The notes under the pieces are model-generated. The model made no database searches. It was not told the origin of the DNA and saw nothing but the letters and a program-made list of their open reading frames with translations. From Alcanivorax nanhaiticus (GTDB lineage: Bacteria; Pseudomonadota; Gammaproteobacteria; Pseudomonadales; Alcanivoracaceae): a DNA stretch of 64,000 bases. The DNA lies in NCBI RefSeq assembly GCF_000756665.1, contig NZ_ARXV01000011.1:62001-126000 (forward strand), in the 5' to 3' direction. A program made the translations under genes and the position numbers. Shown piece by piece: positions 9,950-20,685 of this stretch (position 1 is its first letter; each line of letters opens with the position of its first letter).

Positions 9950-10079
9950 TGCAGGTTATACCTGTATGACTCGACTGTGCGCGCAGCACTGTATCGTCTG
10001 CTGGATGCTGCGTTCTGTTTTCCTCAGTGAACCCTGCGCCCTCTGTGGTTAAACCAGCCTTTATGCTTTTTAAAGCACC

Positions 10080-10179
10080 TGTGGATAGTTTTGTGGGTAA
10101 GGTGTGTTTTGTTGTGGGTGAAACCAGCGCGGTGAAAGGCAGGCAGTGCTTTTCCAGCTGCGATACAATCTGTGGATGA
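10080..10179. promoter_or_regulatory. second DnaA-box cluster upstream of recF
   Basis: TGTGGATAG at 10080-10088, TGTGGGTAA at 10092-10100, TGTGGGTGA at 10113-10121 and TGTGGATGA at 10171-10179 are all near-consensus DnaA boxes in one orientation. They lie just upstream of recF. The same space (9748-10220) must hold the recF-gyrB promoter, so the boxes may control recF-gyrB, add to origin function, or titrate DnaA. A single-arm remnant of the CACAGAG repeat covers about 10020-10052. Confidence 0.6.
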
Positions 10180-10220
10180 ATTTCACTTGCTCGCTTTGTT
10201 GTCGATAGGATCCCGGATTT

Positions 10221-11336
10221 ATGCTGAGTCGTCTCCAGTTGGGAGATTTTCGCAACTATCGCCAAGCCGACCTTGAGTTCTCCCCTTCTCTGAATGTGAT
10301 CCTGGGTGACAATGGTAGTGGCAAGACCAGTCTGCTGGAGGCTGTCTACTTTATTGGTAGTGGGGGGCGCTCCTTTCGGGGTGGTCGCTTGTCTCGCCTG
10401 GTTCGTGACGGTGCTGATGCGGCGACTCTTTATGCCGAGGTTCTCTCTGATGAGCAGCTGCATCGCCTGGGGGTTCGTCGCACTCCCGGAGGTATTGATG
10501 CCATCAAGCTGGATGGTCAGACCCCCAAAGCCTTGAGCGAAGTGGCTTCCCTCCTTCCTGTTCTTGCGTTACATCCAACCTCCGTTGAGCTTGTGTTTGG
10601 TGCTTCAGCCCTGCGGAGACGGTTTATGGACTGGGGGATGTTCCACGTGGAACATCAATTTATGCCACTGTGGAGGCATGCCTCGGCAGCGCTGAAACAA
10701 CGGAATGCCCTGTTGCGATCAGGTGCAATAAACCCGCGAGAATTGGGCTTTTGGGATCAGCAACTGGCCGAGAGTTCTGATAGAATCGAAGGGTTACGCA
10801 GGGCCTATCTGTCTGCCTTGCAGGACGGATTGAAACGGGTGATGGCCGTGCTGTCCCCGGAGTTAAACGTCCGTATTCAGCTGCAGACAGGCCTGCAGAA
10901 AGGTGAGACTACCCAGGATGCTTTGCTGCGTTTGCGGCAAGACGATATCCGTCGTGGCTTCAGTCAAGCGGGGTTTCATCGTAGCGATATTCGCATTGCC
11001 ATTGGTGATGTGGTGGCGCGGGATCGAGTGTCTCGTGGCCAGGCTAAATTAATAGCCTATGGATTGATGCTGGCGCAACTGCCTCTGATCAGTGAAGCCG
11101 GCAAGGTGTGTACCCTGTTGGTGGATGATCTGGCCGCAGAGCTGGACGAAGAGCATCGCAACCGTTTGCTGGGCTATCTTGCCGGCACAGGACACCAGAC
11201 ATTGATAACGGCCCTGGATGAACCGTCCTGGGCTGCAGTGGTGAATGACAATAACGCACTAAAGACGGTGGAAAGCAAAATGTTCCACGTGGAACATGGT
11301 CGACTTAGGCCGCTGTCCCCTACCGGGAGTGAATAA
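10221..11336 (+). CDS. recF: DNA replication and repair protein RecF
   Basis: RecF is an SMC-like ATPase that helps load RecA at gaps. The N-terminus reads MLSRLQLGDFRNYRQADLEF. Walker A is GDNGSGKTSLLEA at about residues 29-41; the ABC signature region is VSRGQAKLIAYGLMLAQ; Walker B is LLVDDLAAELDEEHR. The 371 residues match the family. Two copies of the hexapeptide MFHVEH, at about residues 140-145 and 354-359, are the in-frame translations of two parS sites. The second sits near the C-terminus, where RecF sequences vary. The stop lies 9 bp before gyrB. Confidence 0.98.
   Translation: MLSRLQLGDFRNYRQADLEFSPSLNVILGDNGSGKTSLLEAVYFIGSGGRSFRGGRLSRLVRDGADAATLYAEVLSDEQLHRLGVRRTPGGIDAIKLDGQTPKALSEVASLLPVLALHPTSVELVFGASALRRRFMDWGMFHVEHQFMPLWRHASAALKQRNALLRSGAINPRELGFWDQQLAESSDRIEGLRRAYLSALQDGLKRVMAVLSPELNVRIQLQTGLQKGETTQDALLRLRQDDIRRGFSQAGFHRSDIRIAIGDVVARDRVSRGQAKLIAYGLMLAQLPLISEAGKVCTLLVDDLAAELDEEHRNRLLGYLAGTGHQTLITALDEPSWAAVVNDNNALKTVESKMFHVEHGRLRPLSPTGSE
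10638..10655. other. parS centromere site 1
   Basis: ATGTTCCACGTGGAACAT is a perfect 18-bp palindrome containing TGTTCCACGTGGAACA, the 16-bp ParB-binding parS sequence of Pseudomonas type. It lies inside recF and is read in frame as MFHVEH. ParB-parS sites cluster near oriC in bacteria and direct origin segregation. Confidence 0.9.
11280..11297. other. parS centromere site 2
   Basis: A second perfect copy of ATGTTCCACGTGGAACAT lies 642 bp after the first, in the last codons of recF, again read as MFHVEH. Two exact copies of a 16-bp consensus inside one gene near the origin cannot be chance. Confidence 0.9.
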
Positions 11337-13763
<2,427 letters not shown>

Positions 13764-13770
13764 GCGCCGG

Positions 13771-13862
13771 GAAGCGAGGTACGAGTCACGAGTTTCGAAA
13801 ACCGGCATTGTTCCCGTCTGGGTATCGCCTTTCGAAACTCGCTTCTCACAACTCGCTACTGC
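13771..13862. repeat. heptad inverted-repeat element after gyrB
   Basis: The left arm (13771-13806) contains GAGGTACGAGTCACGAGTTT; the right arm (13827-13862) contains TTTCGAAACTCGCTTCTCAC. The arms pair around a 20-base centre. It lies 8 bases after the gyrB stop and just before the terminator. Confidence 0.75.
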
Positions 13863-13873
13863 GGTTGAAGCAT

Positions 13874-13906
13874 AAAAAAAGCGAACCAAAGGGTTCGCTT
13901 TTTTTT
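13874..13906. terminator. bidirectional terminator between gyrB and the H-NS-like gene
   Basis: AAAAAAAGCGAACC-AAAG-GGTTCGCTTTTTTTT has runs of A and T on both sides of the stem, so it can end transcripts from gyrB (plus) and from the H-NS-like gene (minus). Confidence 0.9.
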
Positions 13907-13948
13907 GCCTTTCGCTTCTCGCGTCAGGCCTCTGGGATCATGCGTAAC

Positions 13949-14308
13949 TTAAACCGCAAAATCTTCCAGCTTGGCACCTTTTGACAGTGCATCCTGAAGC
14001 CACAGGGGACGCTTGCCGCGGCCGGTCCAGGTGTTGCTGCTGTTGGCGGGATCACGGTACTTCACAGCGGCAGGTTTACGGACACCGGTTTTCTTCTTGG
14101 CTGCGCCTTTTTTGCGAGTGGTTTTCTTTTTCTCGCTGGCACCTTTGAGAAGTTCGGAAGGATCAACGCCCAGTTCCTTGGCCATCTTTTCCAGCACTGC
14201 CTGGGCATTTTTCAGCTCAGCCTTACGCTTTTTGTCCAGAGCAGCTTCCGCTTGCTTGATCAGTTTTTCCAGTTCGTCGATGGAAAGTTCATCAAGATTG
14301 ATGGTCAT
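13949..14308 (-). CDS. H-NS-family nucleoid-associated protein
   Basis: The N-terminal half is a helical oligomerisation region (LSIDELEKLIKQAEAALDKKRKAELKNAQAVLEKMAKELG). A Lys-rich linker (KKKTTRKKGAAKKKTG) follows. The C-terminal DNA-binding domain has the H-NS core YRDPANSSNTWTGRGKRPLWL. Such proteins bind AT-rich minor grooves and silence acquired genes. I chose the ATG at 14308 (MTINLDEL, 119 residues) because the AAGGGT site lies at good spacing from it; an ATG two codons upstream (14314) almost touches that site. It is convergent with gyrB and single-gene by context. Confidence 0.88.
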   Translation of the reverse strand: MTINLDELSIDELEKLIKQAEAALDKKRKAELKNAQAVLEKMAKELGVDPSELLKGASEKKKTTRKKGAAKKKTGVRKPAAVKYRDPANSSNTWTGRGKRPLWLQDALSKGAKLEDFAV

Positions 14309-14393
14309 TATCATACCCTTGTGAGTAGTCAGTAAAATGCGCGGATGACTGTAGTTATTTTAAGGAGGGTTGGCAATAAGGGGGGCTTAAAAT

Positions 14394-14604
14394 CGCTACG
14401 AGCTACGAGCTACGAGCTACAAGCTACAAGCTACAAGCTACGCTTGATTTGAAAGGAAAACCCCGAATAGTTCCCGGGTTATATGATTTCGACGAAGCAG
14501 AGGTAGGAGCGCATGTGATTCGCTGCGCCCGGTTCGTTCCTTGGAAGGGAGCTCCTGCTGAGGAGGCTTTTGATTTTTCTTGCAGCTAGAAACTCGTAGC
14601 TCGC
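14394..14604. repeat. heptad array with REP-like core
   Basis: The left array at 14394-14442 counts about seven 7-base units (GAGCTAC three times, then AAGCTAC three times). The short right arm at 14582-14604 (GCAGCTAGAAACTCGTAGCT) is partly complementary. Between them lies a diverged REP start, GTAGGAGCGCATGTGATTCG at 14503, and GGAGCTCCTGC near 14549. It fills nearly all of the 306-bp space between the H-NS-like gene and the acyltransferase gene; no other gene is visible there. Confidence 0.7.
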
Positions 14605-14614
14605 CGCTGATTTT

Positions 14615-15352
14615 TTATTCCGAAAGCTCACCAGGATAATGATCCCGAATCCATTCCTGCACTTCCGTTGTCACCTGCTGGGCTTTTTTGCCTTCAGTGG
14701 TGATAGGTGGGCTGATACGGATGGTGATAGTGCCGGGGTAGCGAACCCAGCTTCCTTTGGGCCAGCAATCGCCACTGTTATGGCTGATGGCGATCACGGG
14801 GACGCCGGCCTGACAGGCGAGCATGGTACCGCCGTGATTGAATTTGCCGATAGTGCCCGGCTGCTGACGGGTACCCTCGGGGAAAATCACAACGGGAAGG
14901 CCCTGATTGAGCCGCTCCTTGCCCTGCTTGAGCAGAGACTTGAGGGCCGCATTGCCCTTGCTGCGGTCAATGCGGATCGGGTTGAGCAGCGCCAGCCCCC
15001 AACCAAAGAACGGCACCCATAGCAGTTCTTTTTTGACTACCGTTGTCTGCGGACAAATCACGGTTTGCAGATAAAAGGTTTCCCAACTGCTTTGGTGATT
15101 GGGAAGCACCAGACAAGGGGTATTGGGTAGATGCTCTGCGCCTTCCAGTTTGACCTCTACCCGGTTGAGGTGACGGTCCAGCCACATGGCACAGCGGGTC
15201 CAGCCGTTAATGAAACGGTGGCGAGGCTTGAGCGGTAAAAAAGGACCGATCAGAACGCAAAGAAAACTGTAGAGAATACCGGCCAGGTTATACAGCACGA
15301 AAAACAGCGCGCTGCGAACCTTGATCGACAGCGACGGTGTGTCGTGCTGCAT
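14615..15352 (-). CDS. 1-acyl-sn-glycerol-3-phosphate acyltransferase (LptA/PlsC family)
   Basis: This family adds the second acyl chain to lysophosphatidic acid in phospholipid synthesis. The PlsC domain shows block I NHQSSWETFY (His with a downstream acidic residue; here Glu rather than the common Asp) and block III FPEGTRQQPG at about 160-169. Two hydrophobic stretches at the N-terminus (about 15-42) anchor it to the inner membrane. It is the last gene after gmhB, 2 bp apart. The same gmhB-acyltransferase pair lies beside gyrB in Pseudomonas aeruginosa (PA0006/PA0005). Two other PlsC domains occur in this window (25554 and 41412). Confidence 0.9.
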   Translation of the reverse strand: MQHDTPSLSIKVRSALFFVLYNLAGILYSFLCVLIGPFLPLKPRHRFINGWTRCAMWLDRHLNRVEVKLEGAEHLPNTPCLVLPNHQSSWETFYLQTVICPQTTVVKKELLWVPFFGWGLALLNPIRIDRSKGNAALKSLLKQGKERLNQGLPVVIFPEGTRQQPGTIGKFNHGGTMLACQAGVPVIAISHNSGDCWPKGSWVRYPGTITIRISPPITTEGKKAQQVTTEVQEWIRDHYPGELSE

Positions 15353-15354
15353 AG

Positions 15355-15897
15355 TTAATCCTTCAAGGTGTGATCAACAAAATCAGCCAGAGAATCAAAT
15401 ACCGCGACCTCACCCAGAGATGCAGGTAAGCCTTTATCAAAGGTTTTCTGGCCTTTCCCGGTGAGTACCAGCACCGGTTGGCAGTGACGGGCCAAGCCCG
15501 CTTCCAAGTCCCTAAGGCTATCACCAATCAGGGGCGCACCGGACACATCGCCATACTCGGTAACAATCTGGTCGATCAGACCGGGCAGCGGCTTGCGGCA
15601 GTCACAGCCATCCTCTGGCGCGTGAGGGCAATGGTAGATTTTGCCCAGCTCGCCACCCTGCCCTGCCACCAGCGCACGCAGTCGATCATGCATGGCAGTG
15701 AGAGTGGCCTCATCATAATAACCGCGACCAATCCCGGACTGATTGGTGGCCACCACCACGGTATACCCCGCCTTGCTCAGGCGAGCAATGGCCTCGATGC
15801 TGCCGGGGATGGGAATCCACTCGTCCACGGTTTTGATGTAGGCATCGGAGTCTTGGTTAATGACACCGTCGCGGTCGAGGATAACCAGTTTGTTCAT
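15355..15897 (-). CDS. gmhB: D-glycero-beta-D-manno-heptose-1,7-bisphosphate 7-phosphatase
   Basis: GmhB removes the 7-phosphate in the pathway to ADP-heptose for the LPS inner core. The HAD motif I is ILDRDGVINQDSDAY at the N-terminus, with nucleophile Asp and acid Asp. The zinc-binding loop typical of GmhB is CPHAPEDGCDCRKP at about 93-106. Motif IV is IGDSLRDLEAG. The 180-residue length fits. It is followed 2 bp later by the acyltransferase, so both act in envelope lipid supply and are co-transcribed. Confidence 0.93.
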   Translation of the reverse strand: MNKLVILDRDGVINQDSDAYIKTVDEWIPIPGSIEAIARLSKAGYTVVVATNQSGIGRGYYDEATLTAMHDRLRALVAGQGGELGKIYHCPHAPEDGCDCRKPLPGLIDQIVTEYGDVSGAPLIGDSLRDLEAGLARHCQPVLVLTGKGQKTFDKGLPASLGEVAVFDSLADFVDHTLKD

Positions 15898-15917
15898 GGT
15901 GTTCCTTGTAGTTTGCC

Positions 15918-16080
15918 GTAGGAGTGTCGGTTATTCGCTGCGCTCGGCCCCTAGCCAGGAACGAGTTTCGAGTTTCGAGTTGCGAAAACCTTGAAGCAGT
16001 AAGGTCTGCCGGTATCGCCTTTCGAAACTCGCTTCTCGTAACTCGCAACTTTGTGATCGCGCTGCCAGCGATGCTCCTAC
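15918..16080. repeat. composite element: REP pair outside, heptad hairpin inside
   Basis: The outer layer is a REP-like head GTAGGAGTGTCGG at 15918 and a minus-strand REP at 16055-16080 (GTAGGAGCATCGCTGGCAGC on that strand). The inner hairpin has the left arm at 15959-15990 (GAGTTTCGAGTTTCGAGTTG) and the right arm at 16017-16050 (TTTCGAAACTCGCTTCTCGT). The nested order is the same as at 55609-55790. Confidence 0.75.
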
Positions 16081-16102
16081 GGCGGTGTAGATTTATAAAC
16101 AA

Positions 16103-16123
16103 AGGCCGCAGTTACTGCGGCCC
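16103..16123 (-). terminator. terminator after glyS
   Basis: GGCCGCAG-TAA-CTGCGGCC followed by TTTGTTT on the minus strand, 30 bases after the glyS stop, looks like a factor-independent terminator. Confidence 0.8.
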
Positions 16124-16151
16124 TGGTTTAGCGTGTTGCGTGCAGCGTCGT

Positions 16152-18224
16152 TTATTCCTGCAACAGACTGATATCTGCCACGTTCAGGAACAGGTCTCGC
16201 AAGAACGCCAGAATGGCCAGGCGATTATTGCGCACGGCTTCGTCTTCGGCCATCACCATGACCGTGTCGAAGAAGGCGTCTACCGGCTCACGGAGTTCGG
16301 CCAGCATTTCCAGTACGCCCTGATAATCGCCCTTCTCCAGCAGTGGTTCAGACTGCTCGTAACTGGCTACCACCAGATTGGTGAGGGTCTGTTCGGCCTC
16401 ATCTTCCAGCAGAGCACCATCAATCTCTTCCGGCGCATCGCCTTCCAGCTTGGCCAGGATGTTGGAGACCCGCTTGTTGGCGGCAGCCAGGGCGGCGGCC
16501 TCTTCGCGCTGCTGGAACTCGGCTACCGCTTTCACGCGGCGATCGAAATCCAGTGGCTTGCGGCAGGCGTCGTCGATGGCCAGCACCGACAGGATCACCG
16601 GCGTGGCAATGCCCTGCTCCTGGTACATGGCGCGGTAGCGGCCCTTGATAAAGTCGTAAGCATCCTGAACATAATTGGAGTCTATTTTTCCACTTAAAGA
16701 CTCAGCAGCCTCATAGAGAAGTTCATAGATATCAAGATTAAGCTCATTCTCTATGATGATGCGCAGCACACCTAGGGTGGCACGACGCAGTGCGTAAGGG
16801 TCCTTGGCTCCACTGGGCTTCTGGCCGATACCGAAAATGCCCACCAGCGTATCGATCTTGTCGGCCAGGGACACGGCCATACCGATCTTGCTTTGCGGCA
16901 GGGTGTCACCGGCATAGCGCGGCAGGTACTGTTCGTACAGTGCCTTGGCCACGTCTTCCGGTTGGCCTTCGCGCTGGGCCAAGTAGTAACCCATGATGCC
17001 CTGCATGGTGTCGAACTCGTACACCATCTCGCTGTTCAGATCGGCTTTGCTCAACTCGCCCGCCAGCTTGGCCTGATCGCTGTTACCACCGATGTGGTTA
17101 GCAATAATGCTGGCAAGTCGGCCAATACGCTGGCACTTGTCCGCCACGGTACCCAGTTGCTGCTGGAATACGACATTGGCCAGACCTTCGCCGTGCTGGG
17201 CCAGGGTCTTCTTGCAATCGTTGTCGTAGAAGAAGGCCGCATCTGCCAGACGTGGGCGAATCACCTTCTCGTTACCGGCGATCACCTGTTGTGCATCCTT
17301 GGACTGGATGTTGCTGATGGTGATGAACCTGGGCATCAGCTTGCCGTTGCCATCCAGCACCGAGAAGTACTTCTGGTGTTCTTCCATGGCGCTGATCAGC
17401 GCTTCCTGGGGAACACGCAGGAAGTCGTTGTCGAAGCTGCCGGTGAGGGCTTCCGGCCACTCTACCAGGGCAGTGACTTCGTTGAGCAGGTCAGGATCAA
17501 TCTGCGCGGTGCCGCCGGCCTGCTTGCCCGCGGCAATGGCCTGTTCTTCGATCATGGCCTTGCGGCGATTGAAGTCGGCGATCACGTGACCGTCGCTTTC
17601 CATCCGAGTCTGGTACTCGCCGGCGTTGGCCAGCTCAATGGCCCCCGGTGCGTGGAAACGGTGGCCATAGCTGGTGCGACCGGATTGCAGGTCCAGCAAC
17701 TCGAACGGCACCACTTCGTCACCGAACAGCGCTACCAGCCAGTGCGCCGGACGCACAAACTGTACCTTGCGTTTGCCCCAGCGCATGCGCTTGGGAATCG
17801 GTAGCTTCTGGATGGCCAGGGAGAAAAACTCCGGCACCAGCTCCACGGTGGGCTTGCCCTGTTCGGTAATGTTGGCGACCAGACGCTCGCCCTTGCCGGT
17901 GTCCTGACGACCCAGCTGGTCTACGGTCAGGCCCAGCGAGGCGGCAAAGCCCTGGGCTGCCTTGGTGGGGTTGCCGTCCTTGTCGAAGGCGGCTTGCACA
18001 GCCGGGCCCTGACGCTCGATATCGCGGTCGGCCTGCTTGTCATCCAGGCCTCGCACCAGCACAGCCAAACGGCGGGGGGCGGCAAAGCTTTCCACGTCAC
18101 CATGATTCAGGCCGGCTTCATCCAGCTGGCGGACAAATTCTTCGGTGAGCGCGGCGCTCAGGTTGGGCAGCGCTTTCGGGGGCAGCTCTTCCGTGCCCAG
18201 TTCAATCAGCAAATCCCGGGACAT
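16152..18224 (-). CDS. glyS: glycyl-tRNA synthetase beta subunit
   Basis: GlyS is the tRNA-binding subunit of the alpha2beta2 glycyl-tRNA synthetase. It starts [20 protein letters not shown], the conserved opening of the family, and carries KRMRWGKRKVQFVRPAHWL. The HD-like region includes the segment DAAFFYDNDCKKTLAQHGE, and a C-terminal anticodon-binding-like domain follows. The 690 residues are usual. Its ATG overlaps the stop of glyQ by one base (TAATG), so translation is coupled and keeps the subunits in balance. Confidence 0.98.
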   Translation of the reverse strand: MSRDLLIELGTEELPPKALPNLSAALTEEFVRQLDEAGLNHGDVESFAAPRRLAVLVRGLDDKQADRDIERQGPAVQAAFDKDGNPTKAAQGFAASLGLTVDQLGRQDTGKGERLVANITEQGKPTVELVPEFFSLAIQKLPIPKRMRWGKRKVQFVRPAHWLVALFGDEVVPFELLDLQSGRTSYGHRFHAPGAIELANAGEYQTRMESDGHVIADFNRRKAMIEEQAIAAGKQAGGTAQIDPDLLNEVTALVEWPEALTGSFDNDFLRVPQEALISAMEEHQKYFSVLDGNGKLMPRFITISNIQSKDAQQVIAGNEKVIRPRLADAAFFYDNDCKKTLAQHGEGLANVVFQQQLGTVADKCQRIGRLASIIANHIGGNSDQAKLAGELSKADLNSEMVYEFDTMQGIMGYYLAQREGQPEDVAKALYEQYLPRYAGDTLPQSKIGMAVSLADKIDTLVGIFGIGQKPSGAKDPYALRRATLGVLRIIIENELNLDIYELLYEAAESLSGKIDSNYVQDAYDFIKGRYRAMYQEQGIATPVILSVLAIDDACRKPLDFDRRVKAVAEFQQREEAAALAAANKRVSNILAKLEGDAPEEIDGALLEDEAEQTLTNLVVASYEQSEPLLEKGDYQGVLEMLAELREPVDAFFDTVMVMAEDEAVRNNRLAILAFLRDLFLNVADISLLQE

Positions 18225-19213
18225 TATTTCTTCCCCTTCTTGTTCGCCTGTTTGGCGGCTTTCTCATCCTGCTTTTGCAGTTCCGCTTCCACTTCCTCAC
18301 GAATGGCGTCGTCAGCCATGGGGAAGCCCAACTTGCGGCGTGCATCGAAGTAAGCCTGGGCCACGGCACGGGCCAGGGTGCGTACACGCAGGATAAAGCG
18401 CTGGCGTTCGGTCACGGAGATGGCCTTGCGGGCATCCAGCAGGTTGAAGGTATGGGAGGCCTTCAATACATATTCATAGGCCGGCAGCGGCAGGCCGGCC
18501 TCGATCAGCTTGGTGGACTCGGACTCGAACAGGTCGAACTGCTTGAACAGCTCGTCCACGTTGGCGTGTTCGAAGTTGAAGGTGGACATCTCCACTTCGT
18601 TTTGCAGGAACACATCGCCGTAAGTCACCTTGCCGAAGGGGCCGTCGGACCAGATTAGGTCGTAGACGGAGTCCACCCCCTGGATGTACATGGCCAGGCG
18701 CTCGAGGCCATAGGTGATCTCACCGGTAACCGGGTAGCAGTCGATGCCGCCGACCTGCTGGAAGTAGGTGAACTGGGTCACTTCCATGCCGTTGAGCCAC
18801 ACTTCCCAGCCCAGCCCCCAGGCGCCCAGAGTGGGTGATTCCCAGTTGTCTTCCACAAAGCGGATATCATGGACCAGCGGATCAAAGCCGAGCATGCGCA
18901 GGGAGCCGAGATACAGCTCCTGGATGTTGTCCGGAGACGGTTTCAGGACCACCTGGAACTGGTAATAGTGCTGCAGCCGATTGGGGTTTTCCCCGTAGCG
19001 GCCATCAGTAGGACGCCGGGAAGGCTGAACATAGGCGCTGTTCCAGTTCTCCGGGCCGATGGCGCGCAGGAAGGTGGAGGGGTGAAAAGTGCCCGCGCCC
19101 ACTTCCATGTCCAGCGGCTGCACAACCACGCAACCCTGCTCTGCCCAGTACTGCTGCAGGGCCAGAATCAGGCCCTGGAAAGTCATGATGTCCGTCTGCG
19201 GTTGTTCCGCCAT
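18224..19213 (-). CDS. glyQ: glycyl-tRNA synthetase alpha subunit
   Basis: GlyQ holds the catalytic site that activates glycine. The start at 19213 gives [28 protein letters not shown] and 329 residues; the longer open frame upstream has no family character. Conserved stretches include [49 protein letters not shown] and [21 protein letters not shown]. The tail is Lys-rich (KQANKKGKK). It is the first gene of glyQ-glyS, divergent from the WYL regulator gene. Confidence 0.98.
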   Translation of the reverse strand: MAEQPQTDIMTFQGLILALQQYWAEQGCVVVQPLDMEVGAGTFHPSTFLRAIGPENWNSAYVQPSRRPTDGRYGENPNRLQHYYQFQVVLKPSPDNIQELYLGSLRMLGFDPLVHDIRFVEDNWESPTLGAWGLGWEVWLNGMEVTQFTYFQQVGGIDCYPVTGEITYGLERLAMYIQGVDSVYDLIWSDGPFGKVTYGDVFLQNEVEMSTFNFEHANVDELFKQFDLFESESTKLIEAGLPLPAYEYVLKASHTFNLLDARKAISVTERQRFILRVRTLARAVAQAYFDARRKLGFPMADDAIREEVEAELQKQDEKAAKQANKKGKK

Positions 19214-19413
19214 GGTGAATCCTGTTGTTCGAGTTCGTTTACCGCGAAAAATCAGCCGCCAAGTATACCGGGCCGCACCCGCTGGTGATACCGCTGAACG
19301 GCAGGGAATGGCTACTGACACCAGGGTGTCAGGAGAGCAGGATTAGAATGACGCAGCCGTTGGACTTAATTAATGTCTCCGGCATACCTTCTGTGGGGAT
19401 AACAGGGAAGACA

Positions 19414-20133
19414 ATGCGACCAGCAGAGCGGTTGTTTCAGATTGTACAGGCTCTCGGTGCCAATCAGTGGACCACAGCGGCCAGTCTGGCGGAGCGGTTT
19501 CAGGTGTCCGAGCGCACCATCTACCGGGATATTGATCACCTCAGTGCCAGTGGTGTGCCGGTTTATTCCCAGGCGGGGAAAGGCTATGCCCTGCTGGAGG
19601 GGTATCAGCTACCGCCGTTGATGTTCAGCCCGGAAGAATGGCAGGTGTTGTTGAGCAGCCTGGCCATGGCTCAGGGCTGGGCGGGTAAACGCCAGGCCGA
19701 AGCGCTACGCGCGGTACAGGAAAAACTGGCCATGGCGGTGCCGGCGCAGCTGCGCGATATGACTCCTTCGGTAAGTGCGCCGGTGCTTCCGGAGCGTCGA
19801 ATGCTGGGAGCCCTGCTGGATCCTTTGCAGCGGGCGATTGCTGAACGCCGCAAAATCCAGCTGCATTATCGGGATGCTCAGGAGCAGCCCAGTAAAAGGA
19901 TTCTCTGGCCCCTGGGTCTGTATTTCTGGGGTCATTGCTGGACATTGGTGGGCTGGTGCGAACTACGGGCAGCCTTCCGCCACTTCCGTGTGGACCGCAT
20001 TGTGATACTGCAAACACTGGAGCTGGATTATCCGGTCGTTCCGGGACAGACCCTGGCGGACTATGAAGCCTGGGAAAAGCATCGTTGTGAAAGAGAGCAA
20101 AAAGATGAAAGACCGTTGTCCCTGGTGCGGTGA
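19414..20133 (+). CDS. HTH-WYL transcriptional regulator (YafY-like)
   Basis: The N-terminal winged helix of the DeoR/HTH_11 type is AERLFQIVQALGANQWTTAASLAERFQVSERTIYRDIDHL. The WYL domain covers about residues 95-200 (RKIQLHYRDAQ, ILWPLGLYFWGHCWTLVGWCELR, FRHFRVDRI). WYL domains sense small ligands or nucleic acids. I chose ATG 19414 for the AGGGAAG site just upstream; ATG 19348 with AGGA upstream is a possible longer start. The end overlaps tag by 29 bp, so the two are coupled. In Pseudomonas tag follows glyQ directly; the regulator is an addition here. Confidence 0.85.
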   Translation: MRPAERLFQIVQALGANQWTTAASLAERFQVSERTIYRDIDHLSASGVPVYSQAGKGYALLEGYQLPPLMFSPEEWQVLLSSLAMAQGWAGKRQAEALRAVQEKLAMAVPAQLRDMTPSVSAPVLPERRMLGALLDPLQRAIAERRKIQLHYRDAQEQPSKRILWPLGLYFWGHCWTLVGWCELRAAFRHFRVDRIVILQTLELDYPVVPGQTLADYEAWEKHRCEREQKDERPLSLVR

Positions 20134-20668
20134 TGATCCGCTATATCAGCACTACCATGATCATGAATGGGGTGTGCCGGACTATGATGATCGCAGCTTG
20201 TTTGAGTGCCTCAATCTGGAGGGGGCCCAAGCGGGGTTGAGCTGGATTACGGTACTGCGTAAACGGGATCGTTACCGTGAGGTATTCGATCGCTTCGATG
20301 CGGAAAAGATCGTCCGTTACGACGAGGGCAAGGTGGCCGAGTTACTGGCTGACCCGGGTATCATCCGCAATCGCCTTAAAGTCCGTGCCACCATAGGCAA
20401 TGCGCGCGCATATCTGGATTTAAAGGAAGAAGGCCGCACGTTTAGCGATTTTTTATGGGATTTCGTTGATGGAAGTCCGCAGATCAATCACTTTGCCAGC
20501 CTTAAACAGGTGCCTGCTGCTACTCCTCAGGCTGAAGCCATGAGCAAGGCACTGAAAAAACGTGGCTTCAAATTTGTCGGCCCCACCATCGTCTATGCCT
20601 TCATGCAGGCCACCGGGATGGTTAACGACCACCTGCTAAGCTGTCCAAGGCACGCCGAGTTGTCCTGA
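20105..20668 (+). CDS. tag: DNA-3-methyladenine glycosylase I
   Basis: Tag excises 3-methyladenine from alkylated DNA. From ATG 20105 the protein reads MKDRCPWCGDDPLYQHYHDHEWGVPD. The zinc knot formed by the N-terminal Cys/His and the C-terminal HLLSCPRH is present. The region EGAQAGLSWITVLRKRDRYREVF is the conserved HhH core. The 187 residues are usual. It overlaps the 3' end of the WYL gene in another frame, suggesting the regulator may govern this repair gene (inference). Confidence 0.95.
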   Translation: MKDRCPWCGDDPLYQHYHDHEWGVPDYDDRSLFECLNLEGAQAGLSWITVLRKRDRYREVFDRFDAEKIVRYDEGKVAELLADPGIIRNRLKVRATIGNARAYLDLKEEGRTFSDFLWDFVDGSPQINHFASLKQVPAATPQAEAMSKALKKRGFKFVGPTIVYAFMQATGMVNDHLLSCPRHAELS

Positions 20669-20685
20669 CAAGCCATGTCTGATTT

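Noticed and set aside
10044..10052. TGTGGTTAA as a further DnaA box
   Set aside because: It is part of a one-armed CACAGAG repeat relic, so its likeness to a DnaA box is probably fortuitous.
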